A stretch of 64,000 bases of DNA from DAHUXN01 sp963729815 (GCA_963729815.1 CAVSPU010000004.1:124001-188000); one strand, 5' to 3'; positions 35,288-44,824 are shown, numbered from the stretch's first letter. The notes: generated from the letters alone by a model not told the origin. Program-made: numbers and translations.

Positions 35288-36250
35288 TCACTCGACGCGA
35301 ATCCGAGGGTCGCTGGCAAACAGGAGAACATCAGCGAGCAGGTTGCCTGCGACCAGGAAAACAGACGAAAGCATGACGATGGCGATCACAACATAAATGT
35401 CGCGCGCCAGGATCGACTGGACCATCAAGGGGCCGAGGCCGGGCCAGCTCAGGATGACTTCGATGATTACGGAGGCGCTCAACATGGTGGCGACGGAAAA
35501 TCCCAGGAGCGAGATCAAGGGATTCGAGGCCGCAGGAAGCGCGTAGCGCCAAAGCAGTCGCGAGCGCGGGATGCCGTGGCCGCGCGCGGCGCGAATGAAG
35601 GGAGACTCGAGCGCTTCAATCATCGCCGCGCGGATGTGGCGGAGCAGAATCGGCAACGTGACGACAGCAAGGCCGAGCGATGGCAATGCAAAATGGAACA
35701 AAGCGTCCTTCGCCTTAGCCCAAAAACCAAGATCGTCAAAGCCAGGCGAGAGCATTCCGCCGGCGGGAAACCATCCCGTGCGCACAGCGAACAAGAGAAG
35801 GAGCAAGAAAAGGAGCAGGTCAGGAATGGTCAAGAGCGCGGAAGTGGCGACGCCGCAAGCACGGTCGGCCCATCGGCCTTTTCTTGCTGCGGTCCAAATG
35901 CCGAGGGGAATAGCGAGCAGCCACGCGAGCAGAGTCGAGGAACTGGCGAGCAGCAAAGTGTTTCGCGCGCGCGGCCAAAGGAGCGGGCCAACGGGGCTGT
36001 TATAGGAAAATGAAAAGCCCATGTCACCTTTGAGGACGGAGCGCATCCAGAGCGCATAACGCACAGGAAACGGGCGGTCCATGCCATACTCCGAACGCAT
36101 TCCGTTGATCGTCTGCGCGGAAATGCGCGGATTCATTCGCATGGAGTCAAAAAAATCTCCCGGCGCCCATTGAAGAAGGGCGAAGGAGAGAAAAGAGATG
36201 GCGAGCAGCAACAGGATTGCGTGAATGAACCGCCGGGCGATGTATCTCAT
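35288..36250 (-). CDS. Oligopeptide ABC transporter permease, OppB/DppB type
   Basis: The 320-residue product starts MRYIARRFIHAILLLLAISFLSFALLQWAPGDFF, the typical OppB N-terminus. It has six membrane helices and the coupling loop IRAAMIEALESPFIRAARGHGIPRSRLLWRYALPAASNPLISLLG. Its start overlaps the stop of the OppF-type ATPase gene by 4 bp (ATGA). It forms the membrane channel together with the OppC-type subunit. Confidence 0.94.
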   Translation of the reverse strand: MRYIARRFIHAILLLLAISFLSFALLQWAPGDFFDSMRMNPRISAQTINGMRSEYGMDRPFPVRYALWMRSVLKGDMGFSFSYNSPVGPLLWPRARNTLLLASSSTLLAWLLAIPLGIWTAARKGRWADRACGVATSALLTIPDLLLFLLLLLFAVRTGWFPAGGMLSPGFDDLGFWAKAKDALFHFALPSLGLAVVTLPILLRHIRAAMIEALESPFIRAARGHGIPRSRLLWRYALPAASNPLISLLGFSVATMLSASVIIEVILSWPGLGPLMVQSILARDIYVVIAIVMLSSVFLVAGNLLADVLLFASDPRIRVE

Positions 36251-37083
36251 CGAGAAACCCCGATGGCATACTCCTCGCAGAGCATTCCGAGTGGGTCGAT
36301 TGCGCCAAGCAGCGCCAGCGTGTAAGGGTGCTCTGGATGCGCGAACAGGACCGCATTGGGCTTGCGCTCGACGATTCTTCCCTCGTGCATCACGGCAACT
36401 TCGCCGGTCAATTCCGAAACCATGCGCAAATCGTGCGAAACGTGAACGTACGTGAGCGAATGCACGGCCTGGAGTTCACGCAGGAGTTGCAAAATCGACT
36501 CCTGGGTTGCGAGATCGAGATTCGACAACGCTTCGTCGAGAATCAACAGTTTTGGCTGGAGGGCGAGTGCTCGAGCGATGGCCAGGCGCTGGCGCTGGCC
36601 GCCACTGAATTCGAGCGACAATTTTTGCGCCGACGACGCAGGCAAGCCGACATGGTCCATGAGTTCCAAGGCTCGGCGACGCCTGCTGGTTTTCGTGCCC
36701 TCGCGCTGAATCGCGAGGGGCTCGGCGATGACTTCCGCGGCAGTCATGCCGGGATTCAATGAGGAGGTTGGGTCCTGGAAAATGAGCTGAATCTGGCGGC
36801 GTATCTGAAACAACGCCTTGCGATCGAGGGAGAGGAGATCAATACCCTCGAATCGAATTGTGCCGCGCGTGGGCGGCTCAAGAAGCGACAAGCAACGGGC
36901 CAGCGTGGACTTGCCTGCGCCCGATTCACCGACCAGCGCAAGAGTGGCTCCGTGTTCAATGGTCAGGCTCACATCATTAAGCGCGTCGATGGTGAACTTG
37001 GATCCGCTGAATGGACGCTTCTGCACGTAGCGCTTGCTAAGGCTGGAAATGGAGACAAGCGCGTTTATGGGTAGGGAGGTCAT
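36247..37083 (-). CDS. Oligopeptide ABC transporter ATP-binding protein, OppF type
   Basis: The 278-residue product has Walker A GESGAGKST, the Q-loop IQLIFQDPTSSLNPGMT, signature LEFSGGQRQRLAIARAL, Walker B LLILDEALSNLD and switch His in YVHVSHDLRMV. The C-terminal peptide-transporter extension (RIVERKPNAVLFAHPEHPYTLALL) is present, though shorter than usual and lacking the cysteine cluster found in some OppF/DppF proteins. It overlaps the OppD-type gene by 4 bp. Confidence 0.94.
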   Translation of the reverse strand: MTSLPINALVSISSLSKRYVQKRPFSGSKFTIDALNDVSLTIEHGATLALVGESGAGKSTLARCLSLLEPPTRGTIRFEGIDLLSLDRKALFQIRRQIQLIFQDPTSSLNPGMTAAEVIAEPLAIQREGTKTSRRRRALELMDHVGLPASSAQKLSLEFSGGQRQRLAIARALALQPKLLILDEALSNLDLATQESILQLLRELQAVHSLTYVHVSHDLRMVSELTGEVAVMHEGRIVERKPNAVLFAHPEHPYTLALLGAIDPLGMLCEEYAIGVSR

Positions 37084-37922
37084 CTGGTGAGTTGCTCCTC
37101 AAGGGGAACTTCGGTTGCAATCTTGGGGTATGCGCGTTCTTGAAGGCCCGAATGTAGAATCCTGCGCGTGTAATCGTGAGACGGATCTCGATATAGTTGC
37201 GCGAAGCGCCCGTGCTCGATAATCTTACCCGCCTTCATTACGAGCAGGCGATCGGAGAGGCGCGCCTGGATTTCGGGCGTGTGGCTGATCAGGAGCATCG
37301 AAATGCGCGATTGCTTTTTCAGAGTTTGCAGCAGGTCGAGAAAATCGGCCCGGCCGCGCGCGTCGAGGTGAGCGGTCGGCTCGTCGGCGATCAAGAGAGT
37401 AGGATCGCACGCGAGGGCTTGCGCGAGGACGACGCGCTGGCACTGGCCTCCGCTCAACTGGTGCGGATAAGCGGAAAAAATTCGGTCGGTTTGGCTCAGG
37501 CCGACGCGCCCGAGCATGGCCTGCGCTTCAGTGCGGCAGCACTTCCATGGCCGGTGACGATGAGCGTGAATGACCTCGGCAACCTGCTCCCCGACGCGCA
37601 TCACGGGGCTCAGGGCGATTCCCGGCTCCTGATAAACAATAGAGATTGCCGATCCGCGGACTCTCTGGAAAGCGCGTTCATCGAGCGCGAGCAAGTCCAG
37701 GCCGCCGAATCGAGCGGAACCGGAGACTTCCACGCGATCATTCTGAAGCAAGCCAAGCAGGGCCAAAGCAGTGGTGGATTTGCCGCAGCCGGATTCGCCC
37801 ATGAGGCCCAGGGTTTCGCCCGGGGCGATGTCGAAAGAAAGGGCATTTACGGCAGCATCCTGCTGCCGGCCATTCGAGCGATAGTGGACTGTCAAGTTGC
37901 GAACCTGGAGCAGGCTTTCCAT
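37080..37922 (-). CDS. Oligopeptide ABC transporter ATP-binding protein, OppD type
   Basis: The 280-residue product starts MESLLQVRNLTVHYRSNG. It has Walker A GESGCGKST, Q-loop IVYQEPGIALSPVMRVGEQV, signature HQLSGGQCQRVVLAQAL, Walker B LLIADEPTAHLD and switch His in LLISHTPEI. It is the first gene of the run that ends with the sigma/CHAT locus, so the operon promoter should lie between here and 38181. The ATG at 37922 gives the family-typical N-terminus; a longer frame to 38000 adds unconserved residues. Confidence 0.93.
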   Translation of the reverse strand: MESLLQVRNLTVHYRSNGRQQDAAVNALSFDIAPGETLGLMGESGCGKSTTALALLGLLQNDRVEVSGSARFGGLDLLALDERAFQRVRGSAISIVYQEPGIALSPVMRVGEQVAEVIHAHRHRPWKCCRTEAQAMLGRVGLSQTDRIFSAYPHQLSGGQCQRVVLAQALACDPTLLIADEPTAHLDARGRADFLDLLQTLKKQSRISMLLISHTPEIQARLSDRLLVMKAGKIIEHGRFAQLYRDPSHDYTRRILHSGLQERAYPKIATEVPLEEQLTR

Positions 37923-38181
37923 AAGAATTTGGTTGTTGCGCTCGACCGTGCGAGAGCCAAATAGTGCGCGCAGGGGAAACGTGTGAAAGAGCAACCCCAA
38001 ACGACGCCCCGAGCCGCGCGATCGATGCTTTTCCAGCCTCGAATCTCAAGGATAGGCAGCACGCGCGCAAGTGCACATAGTCACTCATGGCTATTTGCTT
38101 GGGCGGGAAGTACTAGAGCGAAAGCACTAAAACGAGCCGATTGATATTCGGCCCGGGATGGAATATGTACACTCAGGGTGA

Positions 38182-40887
38182 ATGATGCCGAAAACGCGTC
38201 TCATCTGCTTTTTTCTTGCGGTGTCTCTTACGTGCCTCCGCGCTTCGGCGCAAAGCCGGAGTAATCAAGAGGAGCAAATTCCTTTGCAGAGCGGCTGGCA
38301 ATTGCAGTCCTCGTGCAAGATGGAGGCGACGGGGCAGGAAATTTCGAGGCTGACGTTTCACGCGGGCGGGTGGCACCAGACGAGCGTGCCTTCGACCGTA
38401 TTGGCCGCGCTGGTCGCCGACAAGACGTTTCCTGATCCTTACTTTGGAATGAACCTGCGGAAAATTCCTGGCACGACGTATCCCATTGGAACGATCTTTG
38501 CCAAGCAGCCGATGCCGAAGGACAGCCCGTTTGCATGCTCGTGGTGGTATCGGAAGGAATTCAGTCTGGCGAAGGAATCGGCAGGGCGACAATTGTGGCT
38601 GCATTTTGACGGCATCAACTACCGCGCGAACGTCTGGATCAACGGAATGAAGCTGGCTGATGCGAACGACGCTGCCGGGTCGTATCGAATTTACGAATTC
38701 AATGCCACGAAGTTCGTGCGCGCGGGCGAAAGAAACGTTTTGGCCGTGGAGGTGTTTGCGCCGACGGAGAACGATCTGGCGATGAACTGGGTCGATTGGA
38801 ACCCCGCGCCGCCGGACAAAGACATGGGATTGTGGGGTGCCGTTTATCTGACGACGAGCGGAGCAGTGGCGCTGCGGCATCCGGAGGTGGTCACGCATTT
38901 CACGGACGCGACGCTCAAAGAAGCCGACCTGACTATCGTCGCGGAAGTCGAAAATGCCACGGACACTGCGGTGAGCGGGGACGCGGGGGCAACGTTCGAT
39001 AGCGTCCACGTAGAACAGGCCTTTGCGTTGCAGCCTCGCGAGAGGCGCACTGTTACGTTCGCGCCGGAGCAGTTCCCCCAGTTGCGCATTGCGAATCCGA
39101 AAGCCTGGTGGCCGAACGGACTGGGGGCGCAGACGTTCCACGCGCTCACGATGCAAGCCGTAGTGAATAGAACCGTGTCCGATGAAGAGCGAACACGTTT
39201 CGGAATTCGGGAGATTACGTCAGAACTGAACAAGCTGGGGTATCGCGTTTTCCGCATCAACGGCCGGCGAATTCTGATCCGCGGCGGAGGCTGGGCGCCG
39301 GACATGCTGTTGCGGGAATCGCATGAGCGGCTGGAAGCGCAGTTTGACTACGTGCGCGAGATGGGACTGAACACGATTCGTCTGGAGGGAAAACTCGAGC
39401 CGGACGATTTTTTCAATTTGGCGGACGAACGCGGCGTGCTGGTGATGGCGGGCTGGTGCTGCTGCAGCATCTGGGAAGAATGGAACAAATGGAAGCCGGG
39501 CGACCTGGAGATCGCAACGGCACAGTTGCGTTCGCAAATTTTGCGGCTGCGCGGACATCCCAGCCTGCTCGCATGGCTCAACGGAAGCGATGAACCGCCG
39601 CCTGCGGACGTCGAGCGCACGTACATTGGAGTGCTGGAAGACGAACACTGGCCAAATCCATATATTTCTTCGGCGTCGGCGAAGGAGACTACGGTCACGG
39701 GGCTTTCAGGAATGAAAATGACCGGACCGTATGATTATGTCCCTCCTCCATATTGGCTGGAAGACAAGGACAACGGAGGCGCTTACGGATTCAATACAGA
39801 AACGAGTCCGGGACCGGCCCCGATGGTTGAGGAGAGTTTGCGAAAGATGATGCCTGCCAGCGAGATTTGGCCGCCAAATCGATATTGGCACTTTCATTCC
39901 GCCTCGGGCAGGTTTCAGAATCTGTCGGCGTTCGACGATGCGATGGCGGAAATGTACGGCGCGGCGAAGAGTCTGGACGACTACGAGAAAAAAGCTCAGA
40001 CGATGGCGTATGAAGGGGAGCGAGCAATGTTCGAGGCGTACGCGCGCAACAAGTACGAATCGACCGGCGTGATCCAGTGGATGCTGAACAACGCTTGGCC
40101 TTCGCTGTTCTGGCATTTGTACGATTATTATTTGCAGCCGGCAGGCGGATATTTTGGCGCGAAAAAGGCGAACGAACTGGTGCACGTTCAATATTCCTAT
40201 GACGACCGCAGCGTAGTGGTGGTGAACAGCCTCTATAGGCCGCTGGCGGGTTTGAAAGTGGCCGCGGAAGTTTTCGATCTGAATCTGAAGCCGATTTTTT
40301 CGCGCTCGGCCGAAGTGAATGCGCCGGCGGATAGCAGCACGCGACTACTCAAGATTCCCCCCTTTCCGAAAACCGCAAAGCCAGAGGTTTATTTTGTGAA
40401 GCTCACGCTGCACGACCGCGAGGGGAAAATGCTAAGCTCGAATTTTTATTGGCTTTCGAGCAAGCCGCCAGAATTCAATTGGTTTTGGAGCACATACGAG
40501 CGCACGGAAGTTTATTCTTACGCGGACTTGACGAAGCTGGCGGAATTGCCTCGCGTGAAGCTGGAGGTGAGCGCAAGCCGGGAAACCATCGATTCTGATT
40601 CGGCTGTACGAGTGCAGCTGCGCAATCCGAGCACGCATCTGGCGTTTCAGGTGCGGCTGGAAGTGAGCAGTAAGAACGGAGATGAAATCCTGCCGGTTTT
40701 CTGGGAGGACAACTATCTGGAATTGATGCCGGACGAAACGCGAACGATTACGGCGCGCTATCCGCAATGGATCAAATTGGGCGGCCAAGCCCAACTTGTC
40801 GTTACCGGCTGGAATTTAGAACCAGTAAGTCTGTCCCTGTCATCCACTCAAGCAGAAGGCACGGAGCCCAGTAAGGCAGGCCACTGA
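38182..40887 (+). CDS. GH2 exo-beta-D-glucosaminidase-like glycoside hydrolase, secreted
   Basis: Enzymes of this GH2 branch remove terminal glucosamine from chitosan oligomers. The 901-residue product has a signal peptide (MMPKTRLICFFLAVSLTCLRASA), a sugar-binding sandwich with WLHFDGINYRANVWINGMKLADAND, Ig-like domains and a TIM barrel. The proposed acid/base is Glu471 in WLNGSDEPP and the nucleophile Glu540 in FNTETSPGPAP. From memory, the characterised CsxA enzyme uses Glu469 and Glu541, so length and spacing agree well. Beta-mannosidase is the main alternative. The stop overlaps the permease start (TGATG), implying that the product is taken up by that permease or that both are needed together. 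Confidence 0.86.
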   Translation: MMPKTRLICFFLAVSLTCLRASAQSRSNQEEQIPLQSGWQLQSSCKMEATGQEISRLTFHAGGWHQTSVPSTVLAALVADKTFPDPYFGMNLRKIPGTTYPIGTIFAKQPMPKDSPFACSWWYRKEFSLAKESAGRQLWLHFDGINYRANVWINGMKLADANDAAGSYRIYEFNATKFVRAGERNVLAVEVFAPTENDLAMNWVDWNPAPPDKDMGLWGAVYLTTSGAVALRHPEVVTHFTDATLKEADLTIVAEVENATDTAVSGDAGATFDSVHVEQAFALQPRERRTVTFAPEQFPQLRIANPKAWWPNGLGAQTFHALTMQAVVNRTVSDEERTRFGIREITSELNKLGYRVFRINGRRILIRGGGWAPDMLLRESHERLEAQFDYVREMGLNTIRLEGKLEPDDFFNLADERGVLVMAGWCCCSIWEEWNKWKPGDLEIATAQLRSQILRLRGHPSLLAWLNGSDEPPPADVERTYIGVLEDEHWPNPYISSASAKETTVTGLSGMKMTGPYDYVPPPYWLEDKDNGGAYGFNTETSPGPAPMVEESLRKMMPASEIWPPNRYWHFHSASGRFQNLSAFDDAMAEMYGAAKSLDDYEKKAQTMAYEGERAMFEAYARNKYESTGVIQWMLNNAWPSLFWHLYDYYLQPAGGYFGAKKANELVHVQYSYDDRSVVVVNSLYRPLAGLKVAAEVFDLNLKPIFSRSAEVNAPADSSTRLLKIPPFPKTAKPEVYFVKLTLHDREGKMLSSNFYWLSSKPPEFNWFWSTYERTEVYSYADLTKLAELPRVKLEVSASRETIDSDSAVRVQLRNPSTHLAFQVRLEVSSKNGDEILPVFWEDNYLELMPDETRTITARYPQWIKLGGQAQLVVTGWNLEPVSLSLSSTQAEGTEPSKAGH

Positions 40888-42248
40888 TGCCGGGAGAGCC
40901 GTCGCAACCGCTCGTGCACGGAGTGGGGCTGCGGCGGACGCTCGGGCTGTGGGACCTGATCCTCTACGGTATCATCATCATCCAGCCGGTGGCGCCCATG
41001 CCGTCATTTGGCGTGGTGAGCGACGCGGCGCACGGGCACGTGGTCACGGCAATCCTGATCGCCATGGTCGCGATGCTGTTCACGGCGATCAGTTACGGAC
41101 GAATGGCGCGCGTCTACCCGAGCGCGGGTTCGGCATTCACGTATGTGGGCCGCGAGCTTCATCCGGCGCTGGGCTACATCACCGGATGGAGCATGGCAAT
41201 GGATTACATCCTGAATCCGCTGATTTGCACGATTTGGTGCAGCAAAGCGGCGCAAAACTTCGACGCTCATGTGCCCTATTTTGCATGGGCGATTTTTTTC
41301 GCGGCGCTCTTCACGTGGCTGAATCTGCGCGGAGTGGAGACTTCCGCGCGAATCAATGCGTTTCTTGCGGCAGGAATGGGAATTGTGATCGTGATTTTCG
41401 TTTTCGAAGCGATGCGTTACATTTTTCACTTGTCGCATTATGGCCCGGGATTTTTCACTCATCCCTTTTACAACCCACAGACGTTTTCCTCTTCGGCATT
41501 GTTTCGCGGCACCTCGATCGCGGTGCTCACGTACATCGGCTTCGACGGAATTTCGACGCTTTCGGAAGAGGTGAAAAATCCGCGGCGGAACATCCTGCTC
41601 GCGACGGTTCTGGTTTGCGTCATCACGGGCGCGCTGGCGTCAGTGGAAGTTTACCTGGCGCAGCTCGCGTGGCCGGCGTCGCAGCCGTTTCCTGATGTGG
41701 ATACGGCGTTCGTTCACATTTCGGGGCGAGTGGGCGGAATTTTTCTTTTCGGCCTGGTGAACTTGACGCTGCTCGTGGCAAACATCGGGTCCGGCATGGG
41801 CTCGCAGCTCGGCGCGGCAAGGTTGCTTTACGGCATGGGGCGAAGCGACGCCTTACCGCGAAAATTCTTTGGTGCGATCGAGCCCCGGAATCGCGTACCG
41901 CGAAACAATGTGGTGCTGATTGGGATCATTGCGCTCGCGGGCGCGGGCGCGATGAGCTATGAATTGGGCGCGGAAATGCTGAATTTTGGCGCGCTGATTG
42001 CGTTTATGGGCGTGAACGCGGCGGCATTTGTGCATTACTACATCCGCGAAGACAAGAGACTCTGGACCAACTTGTTTCCCCCGGTGCTGGGGTTCCTGAT
42101 TTGTCTTTTCATTTGGCTGCATCTCGGATGGCCAGCAAAATTGGCTGGCGGAGTTTGGATGGCCGTAGGGATTTTGTACGGCGCGATTAAAACAAAGGGG
42201 TTCCAGCGGGAATTGGTGCACTTCGATTTTCCGACGGACGCGGGCTGA
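40887..42248 (+). CDS. APC family amino-acid/polyamine permease
   Basis: The 453-residue product has about twelve membrane helices with APC landmarks: GLWDLILYGIIIIQPVAPMPSFGVVSDA in helix 1, YPSAGSAFTYVGRELHPALGYITGWSMAMDYIL in helices 2-3 and TSIAVLTYIGFDGISTLSEEVKNPRRNI in helix 6. Its start codon overlaps the stop of the GH2 gene by one base, so the genes are translationally coupled. The substrate may be an amino acid or, given the neighbour, an amino sugar; the sequence does not decide. Confidence 0.9.
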   Translation: MPGEPSQPLVHGVGLRRTLGLWDLILYGIIIIQPVAPMPSFGVVSDAAHGHVVTAILIAMVAMLFTAISYGRMARVYPSAGSAFTYVGRELHPALGYITGWSMAMDYILNPLICTIWCSKAAQNFDAHVPYFAWAIFFAALFTWLNLRGVETSARINAFLAAGMGIVIVIFVFEAMRYIFHLSHYGPGFFTHPFYNPQTFSSSALFRGTSIAVLTYIGFDGISTLSEEVKNPRRNILLATVLVCVITGALASVEVYLAQLAWPASQPFPDVDTAFVHISGRVGGIFLFGLVNLTLLVANIGSGMGSQLGAARLLYGMGRSDALPRKFFGAIEPRNRVPRNNVVLIGIIALAGAGAMSYELGAEMLNFGALIAFMGVNAAAFVHYYIREDKRLWTNLFPPVLGFLICLFIWLHLGWPAKLAGGVWMAVGILYGAIKTKGFQRELVHFDFPTDAG

Positions 42249-42277
42249 GAATTGGAACGAGTGCGTATATGCCTTTG

Positions 42278-42306
42278 TTGACTTGATTTGCGGCGAAGAT
42301 TAAGAT
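42278..42306 (+). promoter_or_regulatory. Probable promoter of the sdh/frd operon
   Basis: TTGACT (42278-42283) and TAAGAT (42301-42306) are spaced by exactly 17 bp and lie 25 bp before the GTG start of the membrane-anchor gene. Confidence 0.55.
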
Positions 42307-42330
42307 GACGCCGCAAAAAGGCGGTGGCCC

Positions 42331-43086
42331 GTGGCGGAGCTTCGAACCATAGGGACCCTGAGTCGGCTCGGCGCAACCGAGCGGCGGGATATGTGGTGGA
42401 TTCAGCCGCTGGTGGTGTTTATTGGGCTTGGCCTATTTGCAGTTTATGCGACCGTGCGGGCCTTCCAAGGGCATTTCTACGAATGGGGGCCGTATCTCTC
42501 GCCGTTCTATTCACCTCTGATTGATCCGGAACACCACTGGTGGCCATTTTCTCCGGCGGTGCTGATTTTGGGCGGGCCGCTGGGCTTTCGAGCAACGTGC
42601 TACTACTACCGGAAGGCATACTACCGAGCATTTTTTCTGGATCCGCCGGCATGCGGCGTGGGCGAGTTGCGGCATAACTACAGCGGCGAGACAAAATTTC
42701 CGCTCATTCTGCAAAATATTCATCGGTACTTTTTCTATATCTCATTCCTGTATTTGCCCTCCTTGTGGCATGACGCCGTGCGGGGATTCATTTGGAGCGG
42801 GCACTTTGGCGCGGGAGTTGGCTCATTCATCCTGCTCATCAATGCGAGCCTGCTGACGACCTACACTCTATCGTGCCACTCCTGCCGGCATCTCGTGGGC
42901 GGAAACCTTAATTGTTTCTCGTGCGCAAAACTGGGAGGAACGCGGTTTGGGATCTGGCGGAAAATAACCGCATTGAACGAGCGCCACATGCTGATCGCGT
43001 GGACTAGCCTCTTCTTCGTGGCATTCACGGACCTGTACGTCATGCTGGTCGCTGCAGGAAACATCCGGGACCTGAGGCTCTTTTGA
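42331..43086 (+). CDS. Succinate dehydrogenase/fumarate reductase membrane anchor subunit
   Basis: The 251-residue product has about five membrane helices and resembles the single large anchor of mycobacterial Sdh1-type complexes. Conserved-looking histidines lie in NIHRYFFYISF and LWHDAVRGFIW. Between two helices it carries TLSCHSCRHLVGGNLNCFSCAK, a Cys/His cluster suited to an Fe-S centre. It starts with GTG at 42331. Its stop overlaps the flavoprotein start by 4 bp (TTGA). It is the quinone- and membrane-side part of complex II. Confidence 0.85.
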   Translation: MAELRTIGTLSRLGATERRDMWWIQPLVVFIGLGLFAVYATVRAFQGHFYEWGPYLSPFYSPLIDPEHHWWPFSPAVLILGGPLGFRATCYYYRKAYYRAFFLDPPACGVGELRHNYSGETKFPLILQNIHRYFFYISFLYLPSLWHDAVRGFIWSGHFGAGVGSFILLINASLLTTYTLSCHSCRHLVGGNLNCFSCAKLGGTRFGIWRKITALNERHMLIAWTSLFFVAFTDLYVMLVAAGNIRDLRLF

Positions 43087-44801
43087 CCGAAAAATACGAA
43101 ACGCACGAACACGATGTGCTGATCATCGGAGCAGGCGGCGCAGGCTTGCGCGCGGCAGTCGAAGCGCTCAATCAAGGAGCGTCGGTGGGGGTGGTGTGTA
43201 AGTCGCTGCTTGGCAAGGCGCACACCGTGATGGCCGAAGGCGGAATCGCCGCGGCGATGGGGCATGTCGACGCGGCGGACAATTGGCGGACGCATTTCCG
43301 CGATACGATGCGCGGCGGAAAATTTCTGAACAACTGGCGCATGGCACAACTGCATGCACAGGAGGCCCCGGACGCGGTGCGAGAGTTGGAGCAGTGGGGC
43401 GCTCTGTTCGATCGCACGGAATCGGGCGAGATTATGCAGCGCGCGTTCGGCGGGCACACGTTCAAGCGGCTATGCCACGTCGGAGATCGCACAGGCCTTG
43501 AAATCATCCGCACGCTGCAGGATCGCGGCGTGCATCTGGGAATTGACGTGTACATGGAGTGCACAGTCACACGACTGCTGAAAGACGGCGAAAGAATTGC
43601 AGGAGCATTTGGGTACTGGCGCGAACAAGGGCGATTCGTTGTTTTCAAAGCGAAGTCGATTGTGATCGCAACCGGAGGCGTCGGCAAAGCGTGGAAGATC
43701 ACGTCCAATTCCTGGGAATACACGGGCGACGGCATGGCGCTGGCGTATGAGGCTGGCGCGGAGTTGATGGATCTCGAATTCGTACAATTCCACCCCACAG
43801 GAATGGTCTGGCCTCCCGGAGTTCAGGGAATCCTGGTGACGGAAGCGGTGCGCGGCGAAGGCGGCATCTTGCGCAACAAGCTTGGCGAACGCTTCATGGA
43901 GAAGTACGACCCAAAAAAAATGGAGTTGTCTACGCGAGACGTGGTGGCGCGGTCGATTTACACCGAGGTGCGCGAAGGGCGCGGCACGGAGCACGGCGGG
44001 GCGTATCTGGACATTTCGCACAAGCCCGCTGAATACGTGAAGCGCAAGTTGCCGGGAATGTATCACCAGTTCAAGGAACTTGCGGACGTGGACATCACAA
44101 AACAGCCGATGGAAGTCGGGCCAACGTGCCATTACACAATGGGGGGCATTCGCGTGGATGCGGAAACAGCGCAATCCACTGTGCCCGGATTGTTCGCGGC
44201 GGGCGAAGCGGCGGCGGGATTGCATGGCGCGAACCGGCTTGGCGGCAATTCCCTCTCCGATTTGCTTGTGTTTGGCAAGCGAGCGGGAGCGGCTGCGGCA
44301 TCGCATGCAAAGAAAACAGCCGCGCCGACGATCGATCCGAAGCAAGTCGAGGATGCAGAGCGAGAAATGCTCGCGCCATTTGGACGGAGCGGTGGACCAA
44401 ATCCGTATGAAATCCACCGCGAGCTGCAGGATACGCTTCAAAGCCTTGTAGGGATCTTCAGGAATGAAGACGATCTGAAGCGAGCGCTTGCCGAAATCGA
44501 GCGCTTCAAGGAGCGAGCTGCGACCGTTTCGGTGGAAGGCTCGCGGCTGTTCAACCCAGGATGGCATCTCGCGCGAGACCTAAAGTCCATGCTTACTGTC
44601 GCGGAGGGCGTAACGCGCTGCGCGCTGGCGCGCAAAGAGAGCCGCGGGGCGCACAGCCGAATCGATTTCGCGGAGCCCGATGCGCAGTGGGGGAAAAAGA
44701 ACCACATCATCGTTCGTGACGACGCGGAAATGGCGTTGCGCCAGAGGCCCGTGCCGGAGATGCCGGAAGAATTGAAGCAAGGTCTGGCAGAGGATAAGTA
44801 G
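43083..44801 (+). CDS. sdhA: Succinate dehydrogenase/fumarate reductase flavoprotein subunit
   Basis: The 572-residue product binds FAD covalently and oxidises succinate (or reduces fumarate). Motifs: dinucleotide-binding HDVLIIGAGGAGLRAAVEA, the FAD-histidine region KSLLGKAHTVMAEGGIAAAMG, the active-site segment QFHPTGMVWPPGVQGILVTEAVRGEGGILRN, TRDVVARSIYTEVREGRG, CHYTMGGIRVD and LFAAGEAAAGLHGANRLGGNSLSDLLVFG. The TTG start at 43083 overlaps the anchor-gene stop. The direction of the reaction cannot be read from sequence; the aerobic Sdh1-like layout favours succinate oxidation. Confidence 0.96.
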   Translation: MTEKYETHEHDVLIIGAGGAGLRAAVEALNQGASVGVVCKSLLGKAHTVMAEGGIAAAMGHVDAADNWRTHFRDTMRGGKFLNNWRMAQLHAQEAPDAVRELEQWGALFDRTESGEIMQRAFGGHTFKRLCHVGDRTGLEIIRTLQDRGVHLGIDVYMECTVTRLLKDGERIAGAFGYWREQGRFVVFKAKSIVIATGGVGKAWKITSNSWEYTGDGMALAYEAGAELMDLEFVQFHPTGMVWPPGVQGILVTEAVRGEGGILRNKLGERFMEKYDPKKMELSTRDVVARSIYTEVREGRGTEHGGAYLDISHKPAEYVKRKLPGMYHQFKELADVDITKQPMEVGPTCHYTMGGIRVDAETAQSTVPGLFAAGEAAAGLHGANRLGGNSLSDLLVFGKRAGAAAASHAKKTAAPTIDPKQVEDAEREMLAPFGRSGGPNPYEIHRELQDTLQSLVGIFRNEDDLKRALAEIERFKERAATVSVEGSRLFNPGWHLARDLKSMLTVAEGVTRCALARKESRGAHSRIDFAEPDAQWGKKNHIIVRDDAEMALRQRPVPEMPEELKQGLAEDK

Positions 44802-44824
44802 AAGCCAAATAGCGGAGGCTGGGC

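Noticed and set aside
25924..37922. Type III-E CRISPR (Craspase-like) locus around the TPR-CHAT gene
   Set aside because: No repeat array, Cas7-11, Cas1 or Cas2 gene is present in the window. Only the TPR-CHAT plus sigma theme is shared.
42307..42330. Riboswitch or terminator at the GCCGCAAAAAGGCGG hairpin before the sdh anchor gene
   Set aside because: The stem is only 4-5 bp and sits just after a -10 element. There is no U-tract or aptamer-like sequence.
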